64,000 nt of DNA from Cristatella mucedo (lineage: Eukaryota; Bryozoa; Phylactolaemata; Cristatellidae), in the NCBI GenBank assembly GCA_009760855.2, contig WPIO01000014.1:3026001-3090000 (forward strand). The letters are read 5' to 3'. The first letter of the stretch is position 1, and each line of letters begins with the position of its first letter. A program made the position numbers and the translations under genes. Below are positions 1 to 11,369 of this stretch, in pieces. A model generated the notes under the pieces. That model saw nothing but the letters and a program-made list of their open reading frames with translations. It ran no database searches and was not told the origin of the DNA.

Positions 1-139
1 TAGCGCTCATAGAGAGCTTTGGAAGTATTAGTCGAATGATTATTACCGCCGTAGCATACAACTAATTTGCGATGCTCGTGCCTCTTGAGATTTTTAACTT
101 GGCAAAACTGTTTGTGGTTATATGATCGGTGGAATACCG

Positions 140-318
140 GTTAGCCCAGTTTGCTGTGTCTTAGCCCAGCATGTAATCTACTCCCTCTTCACGACCCAGA
201 TCGTTGGTTCGAGACCTGCAGCAGGCAATCGTGTATTGCCCACTTCAAGCGGTGGTGATAGCCGTTAAGGCTCTTCTACCGCTAGACAAATGAGGCTGTT
301 AGATCAGCTAATCTAAGA
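140..318 (+). mobile_element. tRNA-derived SINE family 2
   Basis: TTAGCCCAGCATGTAATCTA, TTGGTTCGAGACCTGCAGCA (B box) and GCGGTGGTGATAGCCGTTAA are followed by the tail ACAAATGAGGCTGTTAGATC. Confidence 0.75.
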
Positions 319-423
319 GAGGTTTATTAGCCATGTTTGTTGACTTGATAATAATATACATTTGTATAGTGCCCTCAGGGAACTCTTCTTGTCTTTTATC
401 CAGGCATCTACATATTATTTGTA

Positions 424-545
424 TAGCTCATTAAGAAAACTTGATCTCAGTCCAGGCACTTTATATATGCCACAGGGCTCGAACCAAGGACGTAGGTTGC
501 TAAAGGCAAGCACCTTATTCCTGGGCCAAACCAGTGCGAAAGTGT
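424..545 (-). mobile_element. SINE family 1, degraded
   Basis: CAGGGCTCGAACCAAGGACG, GCAAGCACCTTATTCCTGGG and CCAAACCAGTGCG are the reversed tRNA-like head. A second tail piece lies at 357-400. Confidence 0.65.
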
Positions 546-715
546 CGTGTGTGCTATGGGACCAGGATTAGTGAGGCTTGCTTCAGCCCTGGCGGTAGTT
601 AAGCCATTCGTACATCATGGTGCCAGAAGGAAGTTTTGCAATCAAGTCATGATGGTTATTCTGTCCTATTGTATATATGTGTATTTATAAAATGCAAAAT
701 GTGTACGTACGTGTG

Positions 716-950
716 TGTTTATGTGTCTACGTACGTGTGTGTGTGTGTGTTTGTGTTGTGTGAGTGAGTTTGCACAGATGAGTATATTCAGATTGCATTC
801 ATTAGCTCACAAAGCGAGTCTCCTCCTCCCCTCCTTCTTCTTTTCTTCCTCCTTCTCCTCTTCCTCCTGCTCCTTTCTTCTCCACCTTCTGCTCCTGCTC
901 TTTCTCCCTCTCTTCCTGCTTCTTCTTACTTTTCAATTATACGTATATAG
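716..950. repeat. TG microsatellite and CT-rich low-complexity tract
   Basis: TG-rich sequence at 716-760 is followed by a pyrimidine tract at about 820-935. A Phe/Leu/Ser-rich reading frame here is a composition artefact. Confidence 0.9.
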
Positions 951-1465
951 CATTACGCTATTTGCATATATCGGCAATACGTCTGTTGAAATGTGCCTCA
1001 TTTTCCACCGAATGTCTGCTGATCTGCCTGGCTTGATCGGGCAGATGCATCTTTAATCCTAGAGCCATAATCCTGTATAGCCTTAGGAGCATAGAACTGC
1101 CGGTGTATTCATTGTACTAAACTTTCACTGCTCCGTGCTACTGGGGCTTCACAGTGCACTCGAAACTATGCGGCTCGGTCTAGGCACTGCAGCTAGTTCG
1201 ACATTCTTAAATTTTGAAAATTTGACCAGATTTGTGCGCTAAAATAAAAACATCTGATTTAACAGCTTTGTTTTTTATGTAGCAGCAGAAGAGTCTTGGG
1301 GGGGCCTTCGAGTCTCACTAAGACAAGTAGCTGCTGCTTCGGTAGCACTGGCCACTTTTCACCAGTCAGCACTCTCCTTAGAACTGAACTGCTCTCTCTT
1401 CTACCGTGTTGGCACTACGTTCTTGTAATTGGCTAGTACCTGCTTGGTGAGATCGTAATAGAGAA

Positions 1466-1763
1466 TGTTTACCCCAGCCTAGGACAGTGCCTTGCCTAGG
1501 TGACGTCTGCCGGTACTAGGCTGGGGGGCCTTCCCGACCTTGACTGACCAATCGAGGCGCAGCGTTCCTGCTGCTGTCATTAGCAGCAGCGTTGGCCAAT
1601 CGGAGCTCAGCATCCCTGGGTGCAGACGCCGGAATCTCCGGTTAGATGAGAACGTTGGCGAGAGTTGATGATTAAACATTGTTGAGTTCGGTTGTGTTCT
1701 GAGTGCTCCTAGTCGTTTGCTGTTTAGCAATGTGCGCTCACACACACACACACACTCACAACA
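1466..1763 (+). mobile_element. LTR-like element of the same family
   Basis: It starts TGTTTACCCCAGCC, shares GCCGGTACTAGGCTGG, CCTTCCCGACCTTGACTG and GTTGAGTTCGGTTG with the 39.25 kb copy, and ends CTCACAACA after a short CA microsatellite. I see no clear target duplication. Confidence 0.62.
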
Positions 1764-2807
1764 ATTCGATGGTAGGAGTCAAACCTTCTAGAGTGGTCAC
1801 AGCCGAGTGAGCGATAGGCAGACTTGCACATTATTTTAATGCAAGCTATGTAATAAACGAATGGCCTAACCATAGGCTTTCCATTTGACAAGTTGCTCTG
1901 CTCACCGAAAAGGTATTGGAAACACTAGTGAAGCACAGCACAGCACAGATCTGGGTATAAAGTTACTGAGCCGTTTCAGGTGAGTTAGTTTTTTTGCCGA
2001 GTTCTGGGAGGCCAACATTGCACACGAGCTAGACTTTGGCGATCATGCTCTCGGTTGCCCTTGAGGAATAGACCAAGCCCATTTATAAAAACAGTGAATC
2101 TACCACACTAGAAGCAACAGTTGCTGCTGTCTAGGAGGCAAACCATTGGTTGACAGGTTGAGGTCTTCCGCATCTTGACCATGCTGCGAGTCCACCGATC
2201 GATGGGGCTTCGGGGCCTGTGAAGACTGTTCTTTCGGTAGGCAACTGGCCGGCACCAGCTGGCCTGGCCGGCCAGTTAATCCACTTGACCTGTTAGGCTA
2301 GTGACATGTTGTTCTACTCATCTCCAGCTGCCAAGCAACAGTGCAGTGGCTGCACTTGTACGATGTGTCAATCATAGCAGAGCAGTGGCCAGCCAAAGCC
2401 ATTCGACTGGTCGCACCCTTAGAAAAAGCTTCCAGTGCATCTGGGAAAATCTATTTTTTCGAAGGATATTTGCAGACATTGGGAAGCAGTAGATGATGTC
2501 ACCACACTTTGAGGTAGGGTAAGGGCCATGTCCACTCTTTGTGGAGGGCCAGGAGTTTGTTTCACTCCTTCGGAAGTTTTCACCTTGCCCTCCTCGAATC
2601 CTTGACTGTTGCTCAACCTCGCACCTCTGAGTGATATCGCCCTGGTGGTTGCAGGCAAAATTTTGCAATGTTTACATTTAAATTTGTTTATTTATCGCCT
2701 TTTTGATTGTGTGCCCTCGTCTTTGAATGAGGGATGGAGGTCTTGCAACCTGACCCTCTTGGCGAGCAATTGGCCTGTGTAGCCTTGCTCACCTTTTGTA
2801 TGTATCT
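1764..2807. other. No gene recognised
   Basis: The only candidate here is the weak in-phase start exon 2493-2513 for the C22orf39-like gene. A GC-rich palindromic stretch, CTGGCCGGCACCAGCTGGCC, lies at about 2246-2265. Confidence 0.5.
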
Positions 2808-3065
2808 CCGTCAGTAACTCCACAAAGTCATAAAGACCATGTGGGTGTTACGCAAGAGAGTTTTGTATAGCGCACTCACTGCCTAAGCGGCTTTCGGTAC
2901 GCATTCGGTAGCCAACAGACTTTGTCTCACGCAACAAAGAGAAAGTGGGAAGCATAGCAGAGTTAGGAGAGCAGTTGAGGTAGTGAGTAGCATAGAAGTA
3001 GCAGTTCAGGACCACTGAAAAAGATGTGCCATAGCCGGCAGTTGGAGAGTATATGTCTTTGTAGG
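2808..3065 (-). mobile_element. LINE family A, 3' end fragment
   Basis: It contains the family 3' end (ATGTATCTCCGTCAGTAACT, CACTCACTGCCTAAGCGG, CGCATTCGGTAGCCAACAG) and stops after about 250 bp, close to the next copy of the same family. Confidence 0.75.
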
Positions 3066-3136
3066 CAGTTGGCTGTGCCTAGTATATTATCGGACCAATG
3101 TGATCGTGTTTTTAGCTTCGTCATGCATGATTAATG

Positions 3137-4128
3137 TAATGTATCTCCGCCTGTAATTGTACAAAGCCGCAAAGACCATGTGTGTGTTACGCAGAAGAGT
3201 TTTCTATAGCACTCGAAGCCTAAGCTGCTTTCGGTATGCATTCGAAAGCCAAAGACGTGACCGCACGCGATAAAGAGAAATTGGGAGCATAGTTGAGTCA
3301 GGAGAGCAGTTTAGTTAGTGAGTAACATGGAACAGCAACTCAGTTTGGCTAGAAAGGGATTTGCCATAGTGCACAGCAGGAGAGTAGTTGTAGTTGCATA
3401 AGAATTGTGGAAGTGGGTGCCACAGTTTAGGACTTAAAGAGCAAAATCTTCTGTAGCTAACGGTCTTTAAATGGAGGGATGAAACAGCCAATTTATATTC
3501 CATACAGGACCTGAGGACACGAGAAGGCAGTAATTGGTGCAGTGGTTCAGCTAGGTATGAAGGAACCGAACCGAAGCAGGCCTTATGGGTCAATGTAAGA
3601 CCTTTGCTCTGTATCTGTTACTCAACTCGCAGCCATCTAAGCTCTTTCAGCAATGAGGTACATGGTCAAACCTCTGGGATTTGTAAACTAGCCGTGCAGC
3701 CATATTCATCGCCAGCTGCAGTCGCCTAGTGGGTTTTTTCGGTAGCTCAGCCAAAAGGGAATTACAATAATCAAGCTGAGACAGAACTAAGGAGCTAGTT
3801 AAATTTTTTGCAAGCCACAGTGGAAGACAGCTCCTACACTTCAATAGGGATCGGAGGTGATGGCTAGCTGTAGAAGCAGTCTTCTGAATGATGCTTTTAA
3901 AATGTATGCAGCTGTCGAAAACGACACCTAAATTTCGAGTACGTGGTGATGGTCGCACATCATCTATTTGAAGAGCAAAGCCTTTTAATCTAGCCACACG
4001 CTTAGGGTGTCTTAATAAGCTCATGTAACGGCTGGCCAGCACAGCTGGAACGAATTTAAAAGCATAAAAATAATAGTAAAATGCATATTGTATTGCTTTG
4101 AGAGAATTGAGTCTCTTTGTAAGCACTT
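3137..4128 (-). mobile_element. LINE family A, 3' part, minus orientation
   Basis: Minus-strand translation gives RHPKRVARLKGFALQIDD, LSQLDYCNSLLAELPKKP, MAARLVYKSQRFDHV and THKACFGSVPSYLAEPLHQL, with a frame break near 3600-3650. At its 5' edge (about 4050-4128) lies a piece of LINE family B 3' tail (CTAATATTATTTTTATGC-like, AGAGACTCAATTCTCTC), so it is a nested or chimeric insertion. Confidence 0.82.
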
Positions 4129-4662
4129 CAGTTAGGCCAGGAAGATAGTAAATTAGAGGATTTATGATGGTAACCAGCTCAAGTGAGTTACAGACGATTC
4201 ACTTGGACAAAAAAAGTCCCTAGTTTTGTGAACATCTGGTGGGGTGCTTTTAGCTTGGCTTTAAAAGGCTAGGGACATAATGTGGCATTAAGGCATCTTT
4301 GATGGTGGCTGGTGTGAGGGAACATGACCTGCAGCCTTTGAGCACTGGGTGGAGACCCTACGAGTGCTCAGACTGCCTAAGCAGCCTGCTGGGTATTCTG
4401 AAGCTAGGCTTGCCGATCTAACTGCTGCATAGCTGGTTGACAAGAACTGGGCGCACTGCTGCCAGAGACTAGTGATACCGTTTTTGTGACACTGTTTTTT
4501 GTGACTCAGTGTGCAGCTGCATTGTGTTGGCTAGCTTGCTCAGTTCTCCAGGTGTTTATGTTGCTAACGCATTGGCCCAAAGACGAGTCCTAATTGCGCA
4601 GCAATGTGTTAGTATAGTAAAAGCGCTACATTTGTGTTGACTCACTTTGAATTTTCCCTCAG

Positions 4663-7600
4663 GTTAGGCCATGTGAAGTTTATAAAGAAGAATACAAGGA
4701 GTGCAAATGTAAGTCCTTAAGCCTGTGTCTTCGCTTTTTAATCACGTAGGATTGCCTCTTATGTAGTCTGCTTTCTTTACTTGCTGTTCCTGTGATTTTC
4801 ACTCGGAGTGCCAAACAGGATCATGCTTGTTTGCAGCCTGGCTTGTGCATGATATAAAAAGGTGCAAAAAAAATCTTGACCGTGTACTTAGCTGCTTTTC
4901 CGTCGGAGGTCTGAGGCAGCATTCTCTGTTGAAAGCTATCTTGTGGCCTGACGTCATGGCATTCTACCAGCAAATGTGTGATACCATTGTACAATTTGCT
5001 AATAGTGGACTCGTTATAATTGGGGTCTCGTTCCAGTATGGGTCACTTGTTAGGTTTTCCTGTCTGTGCACTCCTCAAACTGGGACCAAATATGTATAGC
5101 GACTAAGGTTGCCGAGTTCGGTACTTTGCTTGGTTATCACATGTCTGCACCTGACTGCGTTGGAAGATGCGAATAACTGGGGTGGGCAGTATTGCTGGGT
5201 CGACATGGTGCGGTTTGTGCGATCGGAACGGCCTATATAATTCAAACATAATTCATTTGTATAGCGCCCCAAGAGAACTTATTCTTTATTCATGCGCTTC
5301 ACGTATGCCTCGGGGCTCGAGCCCACGACTTCAGCCAGACCTTGGTCGGGGCGAGCACCATAACCGTGGACCAGTCCAGCTCCGAACCCTAAGCTTCTCT
5401 GGTTTTGAAGCTTGCATGCTTTGCTTATCAGCAAAGCCTTCCGTAGTCCTTGATCTCCATTCAAAGTTTTCTTTACTGTCGATGCAGGCAGGCTGTCTGG
5501 TGATAGGGAGAATGCGTCAGAAAGACTTCTAATCGGCTGCAGAAGAGCCTTCGCGTCTCTCACCCTTTGCAACTAGCAATAAAGGATTGTCTGCAGTAGG
5601 ACTTTAACCAACAACCTGAGTCGTGAAGTTCGAGCACTTATCCCGTAGGCTTAGTTTCCCCGTAGAAGGATAGCAGCAATAGTCGATGACACTAAGTCAA
5701 AATCTCCCTTTTGTGCTGTGGCGGCTGCGTGCAAATGAAGTAGACCACCTGGATGCTGCCTAGTTTATATTCCAGGGACTACAACAGACGAACAAAGGAC
5801 TAAGCTTACAAAGAAAAGCAGCTTTCTGCTTTGCATTTTCTTCTATCATTTTCTAGCTACTCTTCATTGCTAGCTCGAAGCTATAGCTCCCTTTTGCTAC
5901 TATGGAATGCTTTAATAATTAATTACTCTTTGTTCACTCTGTTCTCCAATGTAAGCTATGCTTGCCACTTCAGCCTTGTTGGGCAAGATTTAGGTTGTTG
6001 GTCGTCAGATGCAGAAAGAAGAGCATATAAGTTGGAGGACTGCAGCGTTCGAGAAGTGAGTAGCTGTGAGAAGTGAGCAGTGAGTCACTATTTGAAGATT
6101 TGCAAAGTCCACCATAGTTGCCCGTGAGCTGTGTTATTGCTGAGCTAGCAAGAAAGATCTGCTTGAAAATAAATATACAGCTTATGTAAAGTGTCTAGAA
6201 AGAGATTTAAGTTCTCAGATGGCATTAAACAAATTTTTTATTATTATGATATTTGAATCTGCACAGTGAATTCCTCGGTTTCTCCTTCATCTATTTGAAT
6301 CGCCTTGTGTGTGCTTATTCATACTGCAATCGTGTATGTTATTGTCACTGTTTAATTCATTTTTCTCTTTTTCTGTCTTGGTGGAATAAAATATGCATGC
6401 ATGAGATTTAGTTCTTTCTGTATTCCATGCAAATGTGTTGTTAATATTATCCTTTGGCATCTCTCGCTCACAGATCATCCTCATACTTACATTGCTGTTG
6501 TCAAAGGTTAGGCGCTGGCATGAGAAAGTAATATTTTAAGGTCGACTTTGAATTTGTTAGAGATAAAGCTCAAAGAAGAGCAGTGTTTTCTGACAGGCTT
6601 CCTGGTAGGCTATAAAATGTTGTATTGCCCCATTTATCAAAAAGTTACTGAAGCCACTGTATGCATTTGAACTGCATGGCCCCGACGGGTCGGCAACCTC
6701 TCGTGCTGACAGGTCATCACTGGCTGCCAGTCGAGCAGGAAACTCGGCTCAAGATGCTTGTATTTCTCTCGGCGGTTATTGAGGACCCGATGAGGCAGAC
6801 CTCTAGTTACCTAGCTGGTGCTGCTTAGCAGCAGTCTCGAGTTATTATAGGGTCCACAAAAATAGACTGCCTGACTAGACTGACTGTTCCGGTCAGCTAT
6901 CTCGAGATGAGTTAGGTCATGTGACTGTCGTGCCTTGATGCTATAGAATGTATTGCCGTATTCCGCTCGGTAGTTACCTGCTTTCAAGCTTTTCTGCTTA
7001 GCTGATAGACAGGCTTTTTCAAAGTAGCTTGTGGAATTGGCTTTTTCAAAGTAGCTTGTGGAGTGGCTTGGCAGTGGACTCGAGCAAGGCCGTAGACACA
7101 CAGACCCACCAAAGACAGTGATCGTCAATTCATTGAAATGAACTAGGCTCCTCTGCCTTCTTAGTGCTGTGCAAGTCTGTTCGTGGTTATTCACAGCAAG
7201 TGTTTACCAACTTAGTGAATGTTAATTTGGGCCTTGCAGTTGTCAGCTTTGAATGTATGCAGGAGCCAGTATCAAGTGCCGATATGTGAGTCGTAGGTGA
7301 CCTTTTCGTCATGCTGGAGCCACTGAATCATTAAATGTAATTGCTGGATACCTTCTTGGTCTTCTTCTTTTTTGCAGTCATGCGGCCTTTGAATTGTTCT
7401 CGAATCCTGTGATGGCAAAACTGTGTGTGGACTCATTATATTGCAGTGCTTGGTAAAGCAACCAGCGCTTGCTTATTCCTAACTAAATTATATAAACCTA
7501 TATTTCTTTTGTGGATCCCAACATATCTTCATTGTCTGAGGATGTGCCTTTTGAAATCACTAAATATCTTGTGGTGTCTGTATTTGTTTTACCTCACTTT

Positions 7601-9403
7601 CTGTTATTGCAAGTTAGGTCAATATTACCATACATACTTTTACAGCGATACGAGGAAGATTTCATCACTATTACATTTATGGGACACAGAAGGATTGCAG
7701 CTCGTGGTTTGAAGATTGGAAAAGTTGCATGAATTATCAGAAGACGAACGACACGACTGCTTTGGTAATTAAAACTATTTGTATGGAGACCTATGTAACT
7801 AATACAATTTTTAGAAAGTAATGCAAATGTTGTGTAAATTATGTTTCTACTGATAAATTTGTCATTTATAAAATTAGCAGAGCTTGTCAGACATGCTCAA
7901 TAGCTTTGGATCACAATGCTGCGATTGCAAGCTATTTCTATGGAATTTTATTAGTTCCAATTGAGAAATAAAAAAAAATTCAACATTAAAAATAATAATA
8001 GAAGTGGTATAGTACCTTCAGAGAACTTAATCTTTTTCTAGGCACTGTAGGGATGCTGTAAAGGAAGCATGATCAAATGGTTATTGGCAACATGCGAAAT
8101 TTTAACAAGCATATTGTTAGAGTTGACATGCACATTGTCAACGTGAAAATATGGTTGGTCGTAACATACCCAGAGTCGGCACACATAAGCACACAATGGA
8201 CAAATCACAGGGACCCACCAAATGCTGCGAGAAACAGATTTTTTTGCCTATTCTTATACGTCATGGCAAGGGTAATTCGGGAGTGGGTTCCAGCCTATGG
8301 AAGCATACAAGCTTAAGGCACTGTCTCCAAAGGATTTGAGTTTGGTTCGAGGCAGAAATAATCAATTTGAGTCAGAAAAGTATGTGGTACTATGCCTAGG
8401 CTGGTTTGGGAGTAATTCTGGTAGGTCGGCTGGAGCCAGCAAATGAAGGAACCTAAAAGTGAATATGAAGATTGGGGGCCTGATTAGGAGCCTAGGGCGT
8501 ATATGTATACGTTAATGCTGTACTGCTGTACGTACCAGTTATACATTAGCTTTCATGCTGTACTCATGAGTTGTACAGTGGTAAAAACCAGTGTCCCTAT
8601 TCGTGTAGTTTATTTAGCATTTAAACTATATTCTGCCACCGGAAATTTATAAGCTGGCCAACAGTGCGCGACAAGTTCTAAAATTTTTCAATCTAGCCGT
8701 TTGTATTAGTTAGCTGTACAATTCCTCACGAGAAGCAGCACTTTTGGATACCTGTGTTTTTTTTCTCGTTTGGACCCATGTTTTCTATCGGTCCGTAATA
8801 GCATAAGCGTCATTGCCATCCAACAGTAATCCTAGTCGTAGCTAAAGGGATATATGTATCATTTGTTGCAAGAAAGCCGTAATTGCCACTTTGCCTGCAA
8901 GGCACGACTTTTTTCTTTGGAAAATCTCTAAATTTTCGCTATATTGAAGGCAGTATTTTGTTGACGTGAACTATGTCGTTCGCGTGTGTGACTATGCTTC
9001 AATGAAGCATGGCAGGCTACCTTGTATCTTCATGTCGGGTGGTGTCAAATGTTGTATGTTATTACGTCATTCACAGACTTGTTTTATTTAGCACATGTCA
9101 TTGTATGCTTTGCTGGCTTTTCACCTTTCGATTTTTCTAGTTGCATCAAAGCTGACGTTATCTAGTTGTCCATTGAAGGATGGCATCGTTGAGCATGAGA
9201 AGCATCGAAGAGCTTTGCGTCTTAGTGCAGCCCGAGGCAATGATACCTGGGAATACCGAAAGAAGCCTCCGCCCGAGTGGGACTCCTCGTTGCAAGGGCA
9301 TCTTCAGAAGGTAGACACCGGACTGTTTGAAGCCTACGATCAGAGACGTGAAGTGGAGGACCTTCCACCTTTGGTCATGCCGACAAGCTGCATTATATTG
9401 TGA
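4663..9403 (+). CDS. C22orf39: C22orf39/PANTS-like twin CX9C protein (UPF0545), 5' end unresolved
   Basis: Three exons join in phase: 4663-4708 (after a pyrimidine-rich acceptor, donor T|GTAAGT), 7646-7764 (donor TTG|GTAATT) and a last exon ending at the TGA at 9401-9403. The last exon starts at 9179 (AAG|GAT) or 9152 (AAG|CTG); both keep phase. Visible motifs are CEVYKEEYKEC, then FHHYYIYGTQKDC and CSSWFEDWKSC, that is two CX9C pairs around a HHYY core, then a charged helix and PPPEWDSSL. This order matches the small C22orf39 family, in which vertebrate members (PANTS) act at synapses; the role here is inferred only. The first coding exon is not certain: 2493-2513 (ATG ATG ... GAG|GTAGGG) would join in phase but has a weak donor. 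The protein ends in CIIL, a CaaX-like tail. Confidence 0.8.
5243..5390 (-). mobile_element. tRNA-derived SINE family 1
   Basis: The reversed tail (ATTTGTATAGCGCCCCAAGA), GGGGCTCGAGCCCACGAC and GGTCGGGGCGAGCACC are present. The A box side (AACCGTGGACCAG) is mutated. Confidence 0.8.
5530..5660 (-). mobile_element. SINE family 2, degraded
   Basis: GCAGAAGAGCCTTCGCGTCT, AATAAAGGATTGTCTGCAGT and AACAACCTGAGTCGTGAAGT resemble the reversed family. Confidence 0.55.
6178..6246 (+). mobile_element. LINE family B tail fragment
   Basis: GTGTCTAGAAAGAGATTTAA, TTCTCAGATGGCATTAAAC and TTATTATTATG show a short 3' tail only. Confidence 0.6.
7985..8470 (-). mobile_element. LINE family B 3' end in the C22orf39 intron
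   Basis: AATAATAATAGAAGTGGTAT, CTTCAGAGAACTTAATCTTT, GTAAAGGAAGCATGATCAAA and ACAGGGACCCACCAAATGCT mark the reversed 3' end of this family. Confidence 0.8.
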
Positions 9404-10061
9404 CTTTGAGCAGCTGCTGCAGTTGCCGTTGCCTCTGCTAGTCTGACTTTGGCATGTATCGAAATTTCTTGACAGCCACTTTTGTGTCCAATGCATCTGT
9501 GAGAAGTGAGCAAGCACTTACGGTAGTCATGAATACGAAACATGTGATCGCAGCCTCTTCGGCCGTTTAATTCTGCATGTATGGCTGAGACGTCGAATAG
9601 GTGAGCCACCTGGAGTGAGCCACCACATATGTCAAATCCAATGAAGAACCCTAGGCGGGCCAGCTCGGCATCACTTCCAGACGAATTTGGATTAAGCCTG
9701 TGCACGACTTCTCTTTAATAGTTTCTGTGCACAAACATTAAAGTGAGCATGCCAACCTCATATGGGCCCCATCAGCGTTTGAAGTAATCAGCGAATCGAA
9801 CCAAGCCGTCCTTATTGTGTATTGCATAATGCAATGAGTAGGCTCCGTTTGTGTATTCACAGGCAGTCGTTGTGATCGAGGCACTTCCTTCATTCAGTGA
9901 CTTACCTTCTGTGGTTTAGGTTTTACTCATTTATTAACTAGTTGTTGCAGTCTCAAAATGCACAGAAGTGTAGTGTTGAGCAGTCTTTGAGTACGGCAAT
10001 AGCATCTGTCCAGCTGTTATTCTCAATATAAAAATTGATAAAAAAAAATTGCTGATCTATC

Positions 10062-10215
10062 TGCCTCTTTTGTATGGCGACAGAAGAGCCTTTACGGCTA
10101 TCACCACTGCTTGCAGTGGTGGAAAAGGATCTCCCACCACAGGATTCAAACCCACAACCTCGGGATCGAAGTCGTGAAATGCTACCGCCTTACTTGGTGT
10201 ACCATCATTCCTGTA
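10062..10215 (-). mobile_element. tRNA-derived SINE family 2
   Basis: CTCTTTTGTATGGCGACAGA, ATCACCACTGCTTGCAGTGG, GGATTCAAACCCACAACCTC and CCGCCTTACTTGGTGTACCA mark a full reversed copy. Confidence 0.82.
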
Positions 10216-11199
10216 TGATTATAGCATCGCCCTAGAATGTTTATATTTCTTTCTGTTTTAATTGAACTGCCGTTCAGCACTTTCTGTGTGTCATTAGTGT
10301 GTTTGAAGTTCGTCTAGTTACTGTGTACCAGGGATATGTGACACTTTGAGCATAGGTCTTTATCGGTAGTACTACCTTGGCATTATCGAGTCTCTAGTTC
10401 AGACTCGTAGAGCAAGTTTCTGCATCTTGTAGCTAATCAAACCCAATCTATAGCTCAGGGTGGGCTTCCCCTAAAAGTTCCAAGTGTCCAGCTAATGCAA
10501 AGAAAATCGCCGGAAATGACCGATACCGTGACATTAGGAATTGACTTAAAAGTAAATGAGTACTATGGTGCTGAACAAACGAACTGCATGATCTCCTTAA
10601 TCCTTGTGTGGTGGTTTTTTCTCTATTGCAGTAATTTTACTTTAAAATGTTTCGTTCTGAGCCAGTGGTCTGCTAAGGGCATATTGTATCAGCTTTAAGG
10701 GTATGCTAGGCTAACAAAGTTGCATTGTAAATGTTGTATAAATATGTGTAAATTTAAGTGATCCTCAAGTAATAAATTTGCATCGCTAAGAAGACCCAGC
10801 TTGGGCAGTAAGGGGCAATTTAAACAGGCGGCTTTTTAAGTTCAGTGTAAGTAGTGAATGCAAAAATCAGTAATGACGATAGCTCAGTTGGTAGATAGCG
10901 ATCAGTAAGAGCTTGAAGCCTGTGAACAGCCTGTGTCAGTTCAGCCTGGCACAGCAGATGACTGTATGGATATATATATATATATATATTTATTTATTTA
11001 TATGTTTATATATATATGAGCCGCATAAACTCGTTAAACCTTGAAGATTTTCAAGCATAACCCTTGGTGTAAGCAGGGATCATTAGGCATGGGCTCGGCT
11101 TCAGTGTTACAGGATCGCTTCTCTTCTTAAGGTAGTTTCAAGCTCTTTTCTCTTCTTGACTTAGTTTAACCTATAATACAGATAAAGAGGTGTCATGGT

Positions 11200-11368
11200 G
11201 TCATGCCCCTGGATCGTAGCCCAGGAGGTAAGGTGCTCGCTCTTCACGATCCAGGTCGTTGTTTTGAGTTCTGCCGTGGGCGACCCTTTATTGTCCACTG
11301 CAAGCGGTAGTGATAGCCGGGGAGGCTCTTCTGCGCTTTACAAATGAGACTGCTAAATCAGCTTAACT
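11200..11368 (+). mobile_element. tRNA-derived SINE family 2
   Basis: TAGCCCAGGAGGTAAGGTGC, GTCGTTGTTTTGAGTTCTGC and CAAGCGGTAGTGATAGCCGG are followed by the tail ACAAATGAGACTGCTAAATC. Confidence 0.8.
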
Positions 11369-11369
11369 T

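Noticed and set aside
715-1056. 113-codon Phe/Leu/Ser-rich frame that looks like a membrane protein
   Set aside because: It is produced by a TG microsatellite and a pyrimidine tract, with no splice or start context.
4158-4200. ATG exon (MMVTSS) before the C22orf39 exon at 4663
   Set aside because: Its GTGAGT donor leaves phase 1 whereas the 4663 exon needs phase 0.
10876-10960. tRNA-like sequence with TAGCTCAGTTGGTAGA
   Set aside because: Only the A-box half is good; the B box and acceptor stem do not pair, so it is a remnant at most. The same applies to 12243-12310.
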